This document shows positions 1-9,006 of a DNA stretch of 64,000 nucleotides, in pieces. Origin of the DNA: JBDNJM01 sp041687755 (GTDB taxonomy: Bacteria > Planctomycetota > UBA1135 > GCA-002686595); contig JBDNJM010000045.1 of assembly GCA_041687755.1 (NCBI GenBank), forward strand, positions 1 through 64,000, given 5' to 3'. The notes below the pieces were generated by a model that saw only the letters and a program-made list of their open reading frames with translations, ran no database searches and was not told the DNA's origin. The stretch's first letter is position 1; each line of letters opens with the position of its first letter. Position numbers and translations under genes: made by a program.

Positions 1-343
1 AGCTGGTCCTCGCCCCGTGGGCGGATTTGATGGCCTCAAGCGCCATCTCACCATGCTTCGTTTGACCCGACCCCCTTGCGCACCACCTGCGCGCGAGAGG
101 GCGTGTCTCGGTCGCCCCACTTCCGTGGAATCACCGCTCATCGGACGTACCGAGCCCGGTTAAGTGCACACCTCGCCGCACAGACTTCCGCCAGGCTCGC
201 TGGCACGTGACAGGGGTCTGCCATTGTCCCCTCCAGGTTGAGCGAGGCCTGCACAGGAAGCGGATGACGAACCCCACGCTGAATCACCTTCCACGGCTGA
301 GCCGAGGGGCACGGCGGCTGCTCGCCGACCGCCGGAGCCCGGC
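1..343. other. no recognisable gene
   Basis: The reading frames here are short, Arg/Ser/Pro-rich translations typical of shadow frames in GC-rich DNA. No start with a ribosome-binding site and no known motif could be seen. It is probably the intergenic space downstream of the PLD-like gene that ends at 344, possibly with the tail of a gene lying outside the window. Confidence 0.4.
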
Positions 344-868
344 CTACGCCAACGGCTCAGGGCAGTACTCACGGCGGCCGCAGTCCGTGCAGTGCTTCCC
401 GAGGTACAGATCGTCCAGCGACTCCATCAGCTCCTCGATCATCGGCCGGTCATCCGTGAGGATGCCCGCTTCGAAGTTCCGCTTGCGCGGGGACTTCGCA
501 CCGATGCCCGCGCCGGTCAGGTTTGCGGATCCGATGTAGGCCATGCGGCCGTCTACGATGAAGGCCTTCATGTGCATTCGCGGGCAGAGGATGCGCTCGA
601 ACAGGTCGCTCTCGATCAGGATGGGGAAGCGGTCGAAGTCCTTGCGAAAAGCGGGCCCCGGCTCCTTGGCATGGATCAGGCGGATCTCGACGCCGCGCTT
701 GACAAGGCCGGCGAGGACCGAGAGGAACGGGACGTACTTGCCGCGGGCACCTTCGACGTGCACGTCCTTGATGTCGGCGGTCGCGATCCACAGGAAGCGC
801 TCGGCCGTCGGCACGACTTTGTCGAGCACGCGCTCGTAGTGCGCTTCGTTGAGGATGAGTTCGTGCAT
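344..868 (-). CDS. phospholipase D-like domain protein (single HKD motif)
   Basis: A 174-residue protein of the PLD superfamily. The clear signature is HMKAFIVDG followed by AYIGSANLTGAG, the H-x-K-x4-D catalytic motif with the downstream GSxN element. Only one HKD motif is present, so an active enzyme would have to dimerise as Nuc-type nucleases do. The C terminus carries a Cys pair (CTDCG) that could bind metal. There is no signal peptide, so it should be cytoplasmic; a nuclease or phosphodiesterase role is inferred from the family and the substrate is unknown. The start was placed at the ATG at 868 because residues upstream look like non-coding GC-rich translation; an ATG at 880 is the alternative. 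Confidence 0.8.
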   Translation of the reverse strand: MHELILNEAHYERVLDKVVPTAERFLWIATADIKDVHVEGARGKYVPFLSVLAGLVKRGVEIRLIHAKEPGPAFRKDFDRFPILIESDLFERILCPRMHMKAFIVDGRMAYIGSANLTGAGIGAKSPRKRNFEAGILTDDRPMIEELMESLDDLYLGKHCTDCGRREYCPEPLA

Positions 869-1046
869 CGGCTGCCACATGCAGGATCGGTGGCATGCGG
901 GACCAGCGTAGCGCGGGCGGGCTCGGCTTGACGTGCTTGGCAACCCGGTCGCGGCTTCAGAGGTCGAGCGTGCTCCTCACATCCCCTCCTGCGGGACACC
1001 CGTTGCGCAAGCAGGGTCGGGGTGGGCTGCCCGACAACTGCCAGAC

Positions 1047-1640
1047 TCAGCTCGGCGGGCCGTCCAGCACCCGGCTCGCCGCGTCGAAGGCCCGCTCGAT
1101 TTGTGCGGGCAGTGAAGCCTTCGGGCCCGCGCGCTGCCAAGACTCAAAACCCGCGATGAGCGCGGAGAGCGCGATGCGCGCGGTCAGCTCTAGCTGTAGG
1201 TCGTCGCGCTTGGCGCCGCAGACTCGCGCCAGCCCGTTCTGCAGCTCAACGCGGGCGCGCTCCAGTTCGCCCGCCATCGCCGCCTGGAGCTGCGGCACGG
1301 CGTCGATCAGGGCTCCGCGACGGCGCTGGAGAGCGAGTTCGTCCCCGTTCAGCTCTCCATAGAGCTCGACGAAGACCTCGCGCAGGACCTGAAACGCCGG
1401 CCCCTTGCCCAGCCGACGGGTCAGGGCGGCGTCGAGCCGGTCGTCGATCTCGTCCCACAGAACCAGGCGCTCCTTGGTCTTGAAGTGGCGGTAGACCGTG
1501 CTCGGTGACACCGCCGCGGCCGCCGCGACCTGCTCGACGGTGACCGCCTCGAAGCCCAACTCCTCGAACAGGCGCAGGCTCGCGTCTTGGACCGCGCGCA
1601 TGGCCGCGCGGCGGTTTCGATCTCGGAGGGAGAGGATCAC
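1047..1640 (-). CDS. TetR/AcrR family transcriptional regulator
   Basis: A 197-residue regulator. The N-terminal ~55 residues form a typical TetR helix-turn-helix (LFEELGFEAVTVEQVAAAA, then VSPSTVYRHFKTKE), followed by an all-helical ligand domain. The GTG at 1640 is preferred because it leaves the usual ~10 residues before helix 1; the ATG at 1601 would cut into it. It is divergent from the DUF418-like membrane protein starting at 1695, with only 54 bases between. It is therefore probably an autoregulated repressor of that neighbour. The ligand is unknown. Confidence 0.88.
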   Translation of the reverse strand: MILSLRDRNRRAAMRAVQDASLRLFEELGFEAVTVEQVAAAAAVSPSTVYRHFKTKERLVLWDEIDDRLDAALTRRLGKGPAFQVLREVFVELYGELNGDELALQRRRGALIDAVPQLQAAMAGELERARVELQNGLARVCGAKRDDLQLELTARIALSALIAGFESWQRAGPKASLPAQIERAFDAASRVLDGPPS

Positions 1641-1694
1641 GCACCCAGAATAGTACTTGTGGGATTCGCCGTCATCATGATAGTTACTTTCACC
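1641..1694. promoter_or_regulatory. divergent TetR/DUF418 control region with two AGT(T)ACT palindromes
   Basis: This short region separates the TetR start from the membrane protein start and is clearly AT-richer than its surroundings. It contains AGTACT at 1652-1657 and AGTTACT at 1682-1688, each inside a similar context (ATAGTACTT and ATAGTTACTT). The centres are about 30-31 bases apart, close to three helical turns. Paired small palindromes with this spacing are what a TetR dimer pair would need; the operator role is inferred. Confidence 0.45.
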
Positions 1695-2816
1695 ATGAAT
1701 GTCGCAACCACCGCCCTGGGGCCAGAGAAGTCGGATTCCTTGCACCGTGAACGCATGCGCGGGCTCGACCTGGCCCGTGCCCTCGCCCTGCTCGGCATGT
1801 TGATCGTCAATTACGAGCTGGTCCTGGGTGCCAGCGGCACGGGTCCGGAGTGGCTGAGCATGCTCACCGAGTCCCTACAGGGCCGGGCAGCGGGCACCTT
1901 CGTGGTGCTCGCCGGCATCGGGGCCAGCCTCGGCGCCGCCTCGGCCCGACGCTCCGGCGCCGTGGAACAACGTCGCGCCGCCCGTTCGACCTTGTTGCGC
2001 CGCGGCCTCCTACTGAGCCTGGGCGGTGCCGCCTTCCTCGTCATCTGGCCCGCCGACATCCTCCACTTCTACGGGGTCTGGCTAGCCCTCGGAGCGGCGT
2101 TGCTGTTCGCCTCGAACACCGTCCTCGTCGGGGCGCTGTTCGCGACCCTGGCGGTCAATATCGCGTTTCTCAACTGGGGTCAGTTCTTCGCGCCCTGGGA
2201 CCTGGTCGACTTGAGCTACCGCGGCCTCGCAACGCCGACGGGGTACCTGCGCAACCTGTTCCTCGACGGCTGGCATCCCGTGTTTCCCTGGTTCGCGCTG
2301 TACCTCTACGGGATGTTGCTCGGCCGCCTCGATCTGCGCGACCGGGCGTTGCGGCGACGCCTGCTCCAGTGGGCTCTAGCGGTCGCCCTGGCCGTCCACA
2401 GCCTAGAGCGCCTCGTCGATCCGCCCGAGCTCCTCGCCACGGGCGGGCTGCAGTTGCTCAGCACCGCCTCGTTCCCCCCCACGCCCGCGTTCATCGGAGC
2501 CGGCGCCGCCATCGCGACACTGGTGATCCTGGGCGCACTCGAGCTGAGCGAGCGCGTGCCGGGTAGGGGTCTGCGCGCCCTCGAGCGAACGGGCCAGCTC
2601 GCCCTGACGCTCTACGTTGCCCATGTGATCGTCGGGCTGGGGATCCTCGAAGAGTTGGGCAGGCTCGAGCATCAGACCCTCATCTTCAGCACCTGTTGGG
2701 CCTTCGGCTTCTTCGCCGCCAGCGTCGCGTTCGCGTCCCTCTGGACAAGTCGCTTCCGACGGGGCCCGCTCGAGGCTGCGCTGCGCCAATTGTCCGGCGG
2801 TAAACGGCGTCGCTGA
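1695..2816 (+). CDS. DUF418/DUF1624-like polytopic membrane protein
   Basis: A 373-residue integral membrane protein with roughly ten hydrophobic segments. It opens with RMRGLDLARALALLGMLIVN, the hallmark N terminus of DUF418 and of the related heparan-alpha-glucosaminide acetyltransferase-like (DUF1624) membrane proteins. It also has the conserved WPADILHFYGVWL element. The family is thought to include membrane acyltransferases, but DUF418 has no assigned substrate. The ATG at 1695 was chosen because it lies just after the putative operators; an ATG at 1755 directly before the conserved block is also possible. Control by the divergent TetR regulator is inferred. Confidence 0.8.
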   Translation: MNVATTALGPEKSDSLHRERMRGLDLARALALLGMLIVNYELVLGASGTGPEWLSMLTESLQGRAAGTFVVLAGIGASLGAASARRSGAVEQRRAARSTLLRRGLLLSLGGAAFLVIWPADILHFYGVWLALGAALLFASNTVLVGALFATLAVNIAFLNWGQFFAPWDLVDLSYRGLATPTGYLRNLFLDGWHPVFPWFALYLYGMLLGRLDLRDRALRRRLLQWALAVALAVHSLERLVDPPELLATGGLQLLSTASFPPTPAFIGAGAAIATLVILGALELSERVPGRGLRALERTGQLALTLYVAHVIVGLGILEELGRLEHQTLIFSTCWAFGFFAASVAFASLWTSRFRRGPLEAALRQLSGGKRRR

Positions 2817-3004
2817 CGCCTCTTGGGGCTCGCTGGGCCCAAATCATGAGCCGCGCGGTCGCGCCCGCTTGCGCCCGCTTCCGCAACAGGGCGGAGCCCC
2901 TCTCCGGCCCCCGGATCCCGCGGGTCGGGTTACCCTTAGCCCGTCCAACCGCCTCCCCCTTCGAGTCCCTACTCGAAGCCCGACACCCGTCGAAGACTCC
3001 GCCC

Positions 3005-4066
3005 ATGCTGCGCCTGCTGCCCCTCTCCGTCACTGCCCTCGCCAGCCTCGCGCTCAGCCAATCCTCCGTCTCCATCGAGGCCGCCAAGGACAACACGATC
3101 TACTCGACGTCGGAGTTCGTCTCGAACGGCGCCGGCGACTTTATCCACGTGAGCGTGAACGGCTTCGGAGCGTCGCGACGTTCGCTGCTCGAGTTCGACA
3201 TCGCGAGCCTCGTGCCCGCCGGCGCGACCGTGGTGTCGGCTTCGCTGACGCTCGGCATGTCGAAGACCAACGCCGACACGCCGCAGCTCGTCATGCTGCA
3301 TCGGCTCGAAGACTCGTGGGGAGAAGCGGGCTCGAACGCGCCCGGCGGTGAGGGCGGCGGCGAGACGGCCGAGACCGGCGACGCAACCTGGGGCAGCCGC
3401 TTCTACCCCGCGACGCCCTGGGCCATCGACGGCGGCGATTTCGTCGCGGCTGCCAGCACCTCCCAAACGGTCAGCACGCTCGGCGTGTACACATGGAACA
3501 GCACGCCGGAGTTCGTCGCGGACGTGCAGGCCATGCTGGACGGTCCCTCGAGCAACTTCGGCTGGATCCTGATCGGCGAGGAGACCTTCGCGGCCGCGCC
3601 CAAGCGCTTCAACTCCCGCACCAACCCCAACGTGCCCAGCCGACCGAGCCTGGTGGTGACGTACACCGGCGCCGGTTGCCCGACTAGCCAAGTCGCCTCC
3701 CAAACGGTGCGCCTGGGTCTGCCGGCCAACGCGAACGCCCTGCAGCCCGGGCCGCTCGCGCCGATCCTCGGCAGCACCTGGGCACCGGTCGTCGACCACT
3801 CGGTGTTCCTGCCCTCGGCCTTGCTCGACGTCCTCGTCGTGGCCCAGCAACCCGCCAACCTGTCCAGCTCGCTGGGAACGATCCTCGTCGACCTGAGCGC
3901 CCCGAATTCACAGTTCACCGGTGCCGCGGGTGCGGCCTTCGCGCTCCCGATCCCGAGCAACTGCGCCCTCGTCGGGCTCTCCCGCACCGTGCAGGTCGCG
4001 TCCGTGGACGCGGCGGGGATCCTCGAGCTCACGAACGCGCTCGACGTCGTGCTCGGCGACTCCTGA
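3005..4066 (+). CDS. secreted DNRLRE-domain protein with C-terminal beta domain
   Basis: A 353-residue exported protein. The ATG at 3005 starts a signal peptide (MLRLLPLSVTALASLALSQ). Residues ~22-215 form a DNRLRE-type carbohydrate-binding-like beta-sandwich: DNTIYS near the start, SLLEFDIASL, then VPSRPSLVVTYTG at its end. The last ~110 residues are a separate domain ending LTNALDVVLG. The same kind of tail (LTNVEQLELL) ends the secreted propeller protein at 7217-8842, so it may be a shared sorting or beta domain. No catalytic site is seen; a structural or binding role at the cell surface is inferred. Confidence 0.75.
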   Translation: MLRLLPLSVTALASLALSQSSVSIEAAKDNTIYSTSEFVSNGAGDFIHVSVNGFGASRRSLLEFDIASLVPAGATVVSASLTLGMSKTNADTPQLVMLHRLEDSWGEAGSNAPGGEGGGETAETGDATWGSRFYPATPWAIDGGDFVAAASTSQTVSTLGVYTWNSTPEFVADVQAMLDGPSSNFGWILIGEETFAAAPKRFNSRTNPNVPSRPSLVVTYTGAGCPTSQVASQTVRLGLPANANALQPGPLAPILGSTWAPVVDHSVFLPSALLDVLVVAQQPANLSSSLGTILVDLSAPNSQFTGAAGAAFALPIPSNCALVGLSRTVQVASVDAAGILELTNALDVVLGDS

Positions 4067-4184
4067 AGCGTCGCGTAGGCGTCGCTACGGCGACCGCGGT
4101 GCACGAGACCCACAAAGGGCCGCCGCCCAGCAGGGTTCCTTGCGCTAGAGATCCTCGAAAGTGACGCCTGGAACGTCCGCGGTC

Positions 4185-4595
4185 TCAATCCACGATCGGC
4201 AGCGAATCCGTGATCGGCAGCCACGCCGGCGCAAACGCAGTCAGGAAGTGCGACTCCGGCGGGAACGGGTACTCACCCTCGACCGCTCCCAGAGGGAGGT
4301 GGATCTCGCCGGGAAAGTGGGGCCCTTCGTAGAGCAGCGGGCTGCCGCAGTTCGGGCAGAACGTCCGGTGCGCCCCGTTCGGAGCCACGTACACAGTCGC
4401 GGCCTCGGGGACGGTCCAGGCGAACTGCTCGGCGCCGTAGTTCGCAAACGTCACGACTCCCGCGCCGTGCGCGCGTCGGCACGTGTCGCAGTGGCAGTGC
4501 GAGACGATTCGCGGTCGCCCGCGGAACTCAAAGCGCAGCAGGCCGCACGCGCATCCGCCGCGAACGACGGGAGTGTCGCCGGATTGTCGGGTCAT
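4185..4595 (-). CDS. GFA-family zinc protein (CENP-V/GFA domain)
   Basis: A 136-residue protein with all three metal-binding patches of the glutathione-dependent formaldehyde-activating (GFA) family: GGCACGLLRFEF, SHCHCDTCRRAHG and TFCPNCGSPLLYEG. These supply seven Cys that bind two zinc ions. True Gfa enzymes capture formaldehyde as S-hydroxymethylglutathione, but most family members have no shown activity, so the substrate is left open. The full domain length is covered. The gene stands alone in orientation with the GNAT gene 165 bases further on. Confidence 0.87.
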   Translation of the reverse strand: MTRQSGDTPVVRGGCACGLLRFEFRGRPRIVSHCHCDTCRRAHGAGVVTFANYGAEQFAWTVPEAATVYVAPNGAHRTFCPNCGSPLLYEGPHFPGEIHLPLGAVEGEYPFPPESHFLTAFAPAWLPITDSLPIVD

Positions 4596-4759
4596 TGGTT
4601 TGTGTTGCAGACTTGGAGTCTCGCGTCCGAGGCCGCGGTGCGCGACCTGTTCGTCAGCGAGTTCGCGGACATCCTGACGGTGCGGCGAGACCTAGCAACG
4701 CGCGGCGTTCAGCGCGCTGAGGGAGACCCGGCTCGCTGCACTGCGCTAAACGCGCGGCC

Positions 4760-5227
4760 TCAGCCCAGGCTCAGCTTCAGGCCCTCATGGGTCGCCTCGA
4801 ACCCGAGGCGCTCGTAGAACGCGATTGCCGCGGGCCGCTGCTTGTCGGAGGTCAGTTGGACGAGGGCGCATCCACGCCCGGTCGCCCTGCGAATCGCCTC
4901 TTCCAGCAGAGCAGAGCCCAGGCCAGCTGAGCGCTGCTCTTCAGCGACCCGCACGCCCTCGACCTGCCCGCGCCAGGACCCCGTGTGGGTCAACGAGGGG
5001 ATGTAGGTGAGCTGCAGGCAGCCTGCGACGACATCGTCGACGACCGCGAGCAGCAGCTCCTGATTGGGGTCGCCGTCGATCGCTTCGAAGGCTCGTGTGT
5101 AGGACTCGGGCAGCGGGTCCGTCGGCTGTTCGCGGAGGGCACCGAGGGGGTCGGCCGCCAGGAGGCTGACGATCCGCGGAAGGTCGGGGCGTTGCGCGCG
5201 GCGAAAGGCGATGGGGCGGGATTCCAT
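4760..5227 (-). CDS. GNAT family N-acetyltransferase
   Basis: A 155-residue GNAT enzyme that would transfer an acetyl group from acetyl-CoA to an amine. The CoA-binding motif A is VEGVRVAEEQRSAGLGSALL (Q/R-x-x-G-x-G/A form, here RSAGLG). Motif B is present as AIAFYERLGFEATHEGL. The N-terminal FRRAQRPDLPRIVSLL is the usual first strand and helix. The ATG at 5227 was chosen because the upstream extension is low complexity. The substrate cannot be read from sequence; the LQLTYIP segment is typical of the small-molecule or antibiotic-type GNATs. Confidence 0.9.
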   Translation of the reverse strand: MESRPIAFRRAQRPDLPRIVSLLAADPLGALREQPTDPLPESYTRAFEAIDGDPNQELLLAVVDDVVAGCLQLTYIPSLTHTGSWRGQVEGVRVAEEQRSAGLGSALLEEAIRRATGRGCALVQLTSDKQRPAAIAFYERLGFEATHEGLKLSLG

Positions 5228-5316
5228 GGGAGGCTGGGGGCTCGCCTGGGGACAACAGCGGGCAGTCGCGGCGGTCAAAGCTCAATTCGGGTCGCCTCCG
5301 AACGTACCCTGAGTGC

Positions 5317-6042
5317 ATGGCTGAGCTTCCTCCTGGTCAGCGCGAACGAGACGATCTGCCGCGGTTTGGGCTGCACGCCTTCGCCACGCGGATTCCGGAG
5401 CTTGGGCCTGCTGCCCTCACCCTCCGCACCGGCGCGGGCGACCTGCTGCTCGACGCAGCTCGCCTCGAGGCGTTGCCGCGCGTCGAGCAAGTCAGCGACT
5501 TTCACTGCGTGACGACCTGGAGCACGGTCGGGCTGCGCTGGTCCGGCTGGCGGCTGCGCGACGTCTGGGAGCACTGCTGCGTGCCCCTGCTGGACGAGCC
5601 GGACACCATCGACTGGCTCCTGTTTCGGTGCGCGGACGGGTTTCGCGCGCGGCTGCTGCTCGAAGACGCCCTGAACGACGACGTGCTGCTGGCCTATCGC
5701 CTCGGCGGTGAGCCGTTGCCCCTACAACACGGCGGACCGCTGCGACTCGTGGCGCCGCAGCACTACGGCTACAAGTCCGCGAAGTACCTCACCCGCATCG
5801 AGTGTTCGGCCGGGGGCTCCGGGTTCCTGCCCAATACTCCGCTCGCGATGATGGAGCACCCGCGCGGTCGCGTCGCTCTGGAGGAGCGCGGGGGCTGGCC
5901 GGGTTGGCTGCTGCGGCGACTCTATCCGCTCCTGATTCGGGGCACGATCCGACGCTTCGAACGCGGCTGGAGCGAGGCCGGTCCGGCGCCGGCGGGCGAC
6001 GCACCTCGCCTTGAGAATTCGACCGGTTCGCGGCCGCAATAG
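5317..6042 (+). CDS. sulfite oxidase-like molybdopterin-binding oxidoreductase
   Basis: A 241-residue protein of the oxidoreductase molybdopterin-binding family (sulfite oxidase/MsrP fold). The molybdenum-ligating Cys lies in DFHCVTTWS (residue ~64), followed by WSGWRLRDV. The cofactor-binding loop HGGPLRLVAPQHYGYKSAKY is complete. No Tat signal is visible and no haem or dimerisation domain is attached, so it matches the short cytoplasmic or membrane-peripheral group of unknown substrate. The C-terminal hydrophobic stretch (GWLLRRLYPLLIRGTIRRF) may be amphipathic. It faces away from the GNAT gene, with starts 90 bases apart. Confidence 0.85.
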   Translation: MAELPPGQRERDDLPRFGLHAFATRIPELGPAALTLRTGAGDLLLDAARLEALPRVEQVSDFHCVTTWSTVGLRWSGWRLRDVWEHCCVPLLDEPDTIDWLLFRCADGFRARLLLEDALNDDVLLAYRLGGEPLPLQHGGPLRLVAPQHYGYKSAKYLTRIECSAGGSGFLPNTPLAMMEHPRGRVALEERGGWPGWLLRRLYPLLIRGTIRRFERGWSEAGPAPAGDAPRLENSTGSRPQ

Positions 6043-6130
6043 CCCTCCTGAGGGGTCTAGACCCCGCTTTCTCCAATTCTCCGGGTTCCCGTGTCCATTT
6101 GGGCAGCGGCCTGGCGTTCCTCCGGCGCCA

Positions 6131-7200
6131 TGACTCACTCCACCCAGCTCGACTTCGACACCCTGCTCGGCCGCATCGACCAGGCCGCACCCTCGCCACC
6201 CGCCTCGTTCGGAACGCCGTCGAGGCGGACGAAGTGGTCGCGGAGGCCGTCGCCAAGGTCGCGGGCAAGCCGATCCCCGTCGGACCCGGGAGCGACCGCT
6301 GGCTGGCGACCGTGCTGCGCAACATCGTTCGCGATCGAGCTCGGCGAAACGAGCGTCGCGTCCGGCGCGAGCGCGCGGCCGACCGACCCGAGGCCCTCGA
6401 GAGCGCTGCGGACACCGCGGTACGGCTGGAGCGCGACCAAGACGTCGTCGCCGCCGTGCTCGGCCTGGACGAGCCCTACCGCGCCGCGATCCTGCTGCGC
6501 TTCTTCGAGAACCTGCCGGTCGCTCGCATCGCGGAGCGCACCGAGCACACGATCGATGCCACGAACAAGCACGTGCAGCGCGGGAAGCCCCAGCTGCGCC
6601 GCAAGCTAGAGCAGCGCTACGGCGATCGCGGCCAGTGGGCCGTCGCCCTGCTGCCATTGATCGCAAACGCTGGTCCAGGCACGCCGGGCGCTGGACTCGG
6701 CGCGGCCAAGCTGGCGGGCATCGCCGGGGTGCTGTTGCTCGGCGGCGGAATCATCGCCCAGAGCGCCGGCTTACTCGAGGACAGCGAGACGCAACCGAGA
6801 GCGGAGACCGAAGTCGCCGCACCCTGGGCGCCCCGGCGGAGCGCGATCGTCGGCGCACCGGCGCCGGCGGCGAACGCGGCCAACGCCACGGCTCCGGGCA
6901 GTCGCCCGCGCGGTCAGAATGCCCGCCCGCTCCTGGTCGAGCACCGGCCCATGGCCCGCCTCGACCTCGTGCCCCTGGCACGCGGACCTCGTGACCTGGG
7001 TGACCGACCTTCAGTCGGTTAGCAAGAAGCTGTGCGCGAACGACCTGTTCGAGCTCCTGCGCGCCCATCCCTGCCTGCTCGACGTCGCCGGTGTTTGGAT
7101 CAACGACGAGTTGATGGACCTCGGCAACCCCTCGGAGGAGATCCGCAACACGCTGCGGTCCATCGAGAGCAGCGACGGCGGGGCGCTACAAGCCGAGCCC
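6131..7200 (+). pseudogene. ECF sigma factor-transmembrane gene, frameshifted
   Basis: The N terminus (MTHSTQLDFDTLLGRIDQA) is read from an ATG at 6131. The following sigma region 2 (LATRLVRNAVEADEVVAEA) lies in another frame, so a frameshift sits at about 6185-6195. Region 4 is intact (AAILLRFFENLPVARIAERT, then ATNKHVQRGKPQLRRKL). Next come a single membrane segment (IAGVLLLGGGIIAQSAG) and an extracytoplasmic tail. Near 6990 coding again moves to a third frame (WINDELMDLGNPSEEIRNTL) running to about 7180. The sigma part would recruit RNA polymerase and the TM tail resembles sigma factors with a fused membrane domain. Two breaks suggest a pseudogene; indel errors in the assembly are the alternative. 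Confidence 0.6.
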
Positions 7201-7216
7201 GCCGCCGACGCCTCTC

Positions 7217-8842
7217 CTACAGCAGCTCGAGCTGCTCCACGTTGGTCAACGCCGCCAGATCCGGCGCCTCGATCACCAGCGCCTGCACCCGCACCGAGGT
7301 GCCCGGGGGAATCGTCCCCGCAGGGTAGGTCACCGTTAGCGTCGGGCCCCCCGGCGGCTTGAACACCCCGCCGGCAAGCTCCTTGATGCCGATCACCTTC
7401 AGCGACGCAAGGTCGAGCCCGAGGAAGCCGAAGACTCCAGCGAACGGCACAGACGTGTCCTGCAGCACAGAGCTGTACAGATAAACGACACTGCCTTGGT
7501 CTGTCGCCGCAACCACATCGAACTGGACCGACGGCCCGAACAGCTGGAAGCTGAGCGCCGTGAGTCGCGGCAGGACGGTATAGGTCCTCGGCTCCGTGAC
7601 TTCGGTCCCCTGCTCGAACACCAGCGCGTGGTGCCCAGGTAGAAGTGCTTCGGCAGGCAGCACGAAGTTCGGCAGCTCGCCCACCGGAAACTGGACCGGA
7701 TAGCTCGCCGCGCCGTCGATGCGCACGTTCCCGCCCAAGGCCGGATCGAGACAGCCCAGGTCCAGCTCGACCACGCGGTCCTCGTACCAGGCGCTCGCCA
7801 CCGGCGAGGTCCCGCTCAAGATGGTCTGGTCGCCCATCCGGAGAATCGAGCACTCTCCGTTGGGAAGGCAGAGCCCCGAGAGGAGTGCCCCGGCGCCGGT
7901 GTCCGCAATGGCCAGCTCGTCGATGTCGGGCCCGAACTCGTCGAAGAACTGGAGCGACCAGGAGGTCCCGTCGTAGCGCCCGAGTGCGGCGCAGGGGGTG
8001 TACCCCTGGCTCAAGCAGAAGGTCAGCCACGGCCCGCTCGCCACCGGTACGCCATCAGCGAACCCCACGGCCCGGGCGGAGATGCTTGTGAAGCCCTCCA
8101 GCAAACCCAACTGTCGCCAGGTTCCGCCGTCGAGTTCGTAGACCCCACCGGCCGCCGCCAGCAACTGCTGCTGCGGAGGCTGGGACAGCGCGAAGTCGAA
8201 CACCGGCGGCACGCTCCCGTTCGCGCCGGCCTCGAACGCCGTTCCATTCCAGGCCGCGACGTTCGTCAGCGCTTGCCCGCCAGCGCTCGTAAACGAGCCG
8301 CCGACGAACAGCAGACCATTGAAGCTCGCGATGCTGGTCGCCGGAGCGTTCAGTCCCCCGCCAAGCGTCCGCCAAAAGGTCCCGTCCCAACGCGCGATAT
8401 TCGAGAGCGGGGCGCCCGCAGACGACGCGAACTCGCCCGCCGCGAACAGCTCGCCCGCCTGGACCTCCAGCGCCCGCACGGAGTACGGCGGGTCGAAACC
8501 CGCGCCCAACGGCAGCCAAGTGCCGCCGGCCTGCACCGCGACCCCAGCAGCCGGCGCACCGTCCACCGACTGGAAGTCGCCGGCAGCCACTAGGCCGAGG
8601 GCGGTCTCCGCCAGGCTAAACAGCTCTCCATCGAAGACGCCGGGCAACAGATCCCACCCGTCACCCTGCGCGCGGGCGATGCGCCAGACCCCAGAGTTCA
8701 GCGTCCCCAAGATATACAGCTCGTCGCCGACTGCAACGGGCCGCTCGCCGAACAGCGGCAGGCTCGTCACCTGTTCGATGCAGGTTTCTGTCCCCTGGGG
8801 TACGGCGGGGAAGAGCGCAAACAGCAGGGCGGCTAAGAGCAT
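7217..8842 (-). CDS. secreted beta-propeller-like repeat protein
   Basis: A 541-residue exported protein. The start at 8842 gives a signal peptide (MLLAALLFALFPAVPQG). Residues ~30-350 contain repeated units of the form LFAAGEFASSAGAPLSNIAR-W and LFVGGSFTSAGGQALTNVAAW, i.e. blades with a GG.F..aGG..l.nia.W pattern seen in surface propellers of planctomycetes and bacteroidetes. Several Cys pairs may form disulfides. The final ~150 residues resemble the tail of the DNRLRE protein at 3005-4066 and end LTNVEQLELL. No catalytic residues were recognised. A surface or matrix role is inferred. Confidence 0.72.
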   Translation of the reverse strand: MLLAALLFALFPAVPQGTETCIEQVTSLPLFGERPVAVGDELYILGTLNSGVWRIARAQGDGWDLLPGVFDGELFSLAETALGLVAAGDFQSVDGAPAAGVAVQAGGTWLPLGAGFDPPYSVRALEVQAGELFAAGEFASSAGAPLSNIARWDGTFWRTLGGGLNAPATSIASFNGLLFVGGSFTSAGGQALTNVAAWNGTAFEAGANGSVPPVFDFALSQPPQQQLLAAAGGVYELDGGTWRQLGLLEGFTSISARAVGFADGVPVASGPWLTFCLSQGYTPCAALGRYDGTSWSLQFFDEFGPDIDELAIADTGAGALLSGLCLPNGECSILRMGDQTILSGTSPVASAWYEDRVVELDLGCLDPALGGNVRIDGAASYPVQFPVGELPNFVLPAEALLPGHHALVFEQGTEVTEPRTYTVLPRLTALSFQLFGPSVQFDVVAATDQGSVVYLYSSVLQDTSVPFAGVFGFLGLDLASLKVIGIKELAGGVFKPPGGPTLTVTYPAGTIPPGTSVRVQALVIEAPDLAALTNVEQLELL

Positions 8843-8976
8843 GGCTTGGGGGGCGGGTTGCGGCTGAGCCCAAAGCGCCCGCACTGGACGACTTCGAACC
8901 GTCCTCCAGCCTAGGCCCGCTGCATCGATCCTGCTGCACCCGCCGACCGCGTCACGAAGAATGCAGCCCGGGAGGG

Positions 8977-8993
8977 CCCCCGAGAGCCGGGGG
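8977..8993 (-). terminator. GC hairpin after the HEAT-repeat gene
   Basis: CCCCCG (8977-8982), a five-base loop and CGGGGG form a six-pair hairpin 14 bases past the stop of the gene ending at 9007. There is no T-run after it on the minus strand, so it may pause or protect the transcript end and may not be a classical intrinsic terminator. Confidence 0.35.
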
Positions 8994-9006
8994 TGAGCCC
9001 CCCGCC

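Noticed and set aside
4596..4756. Plus-strand frames running through the GFA-GNAT gap
   Set aside because: They are continuations of antisense frames from the GFA gene with no signal, motif or plausible start.
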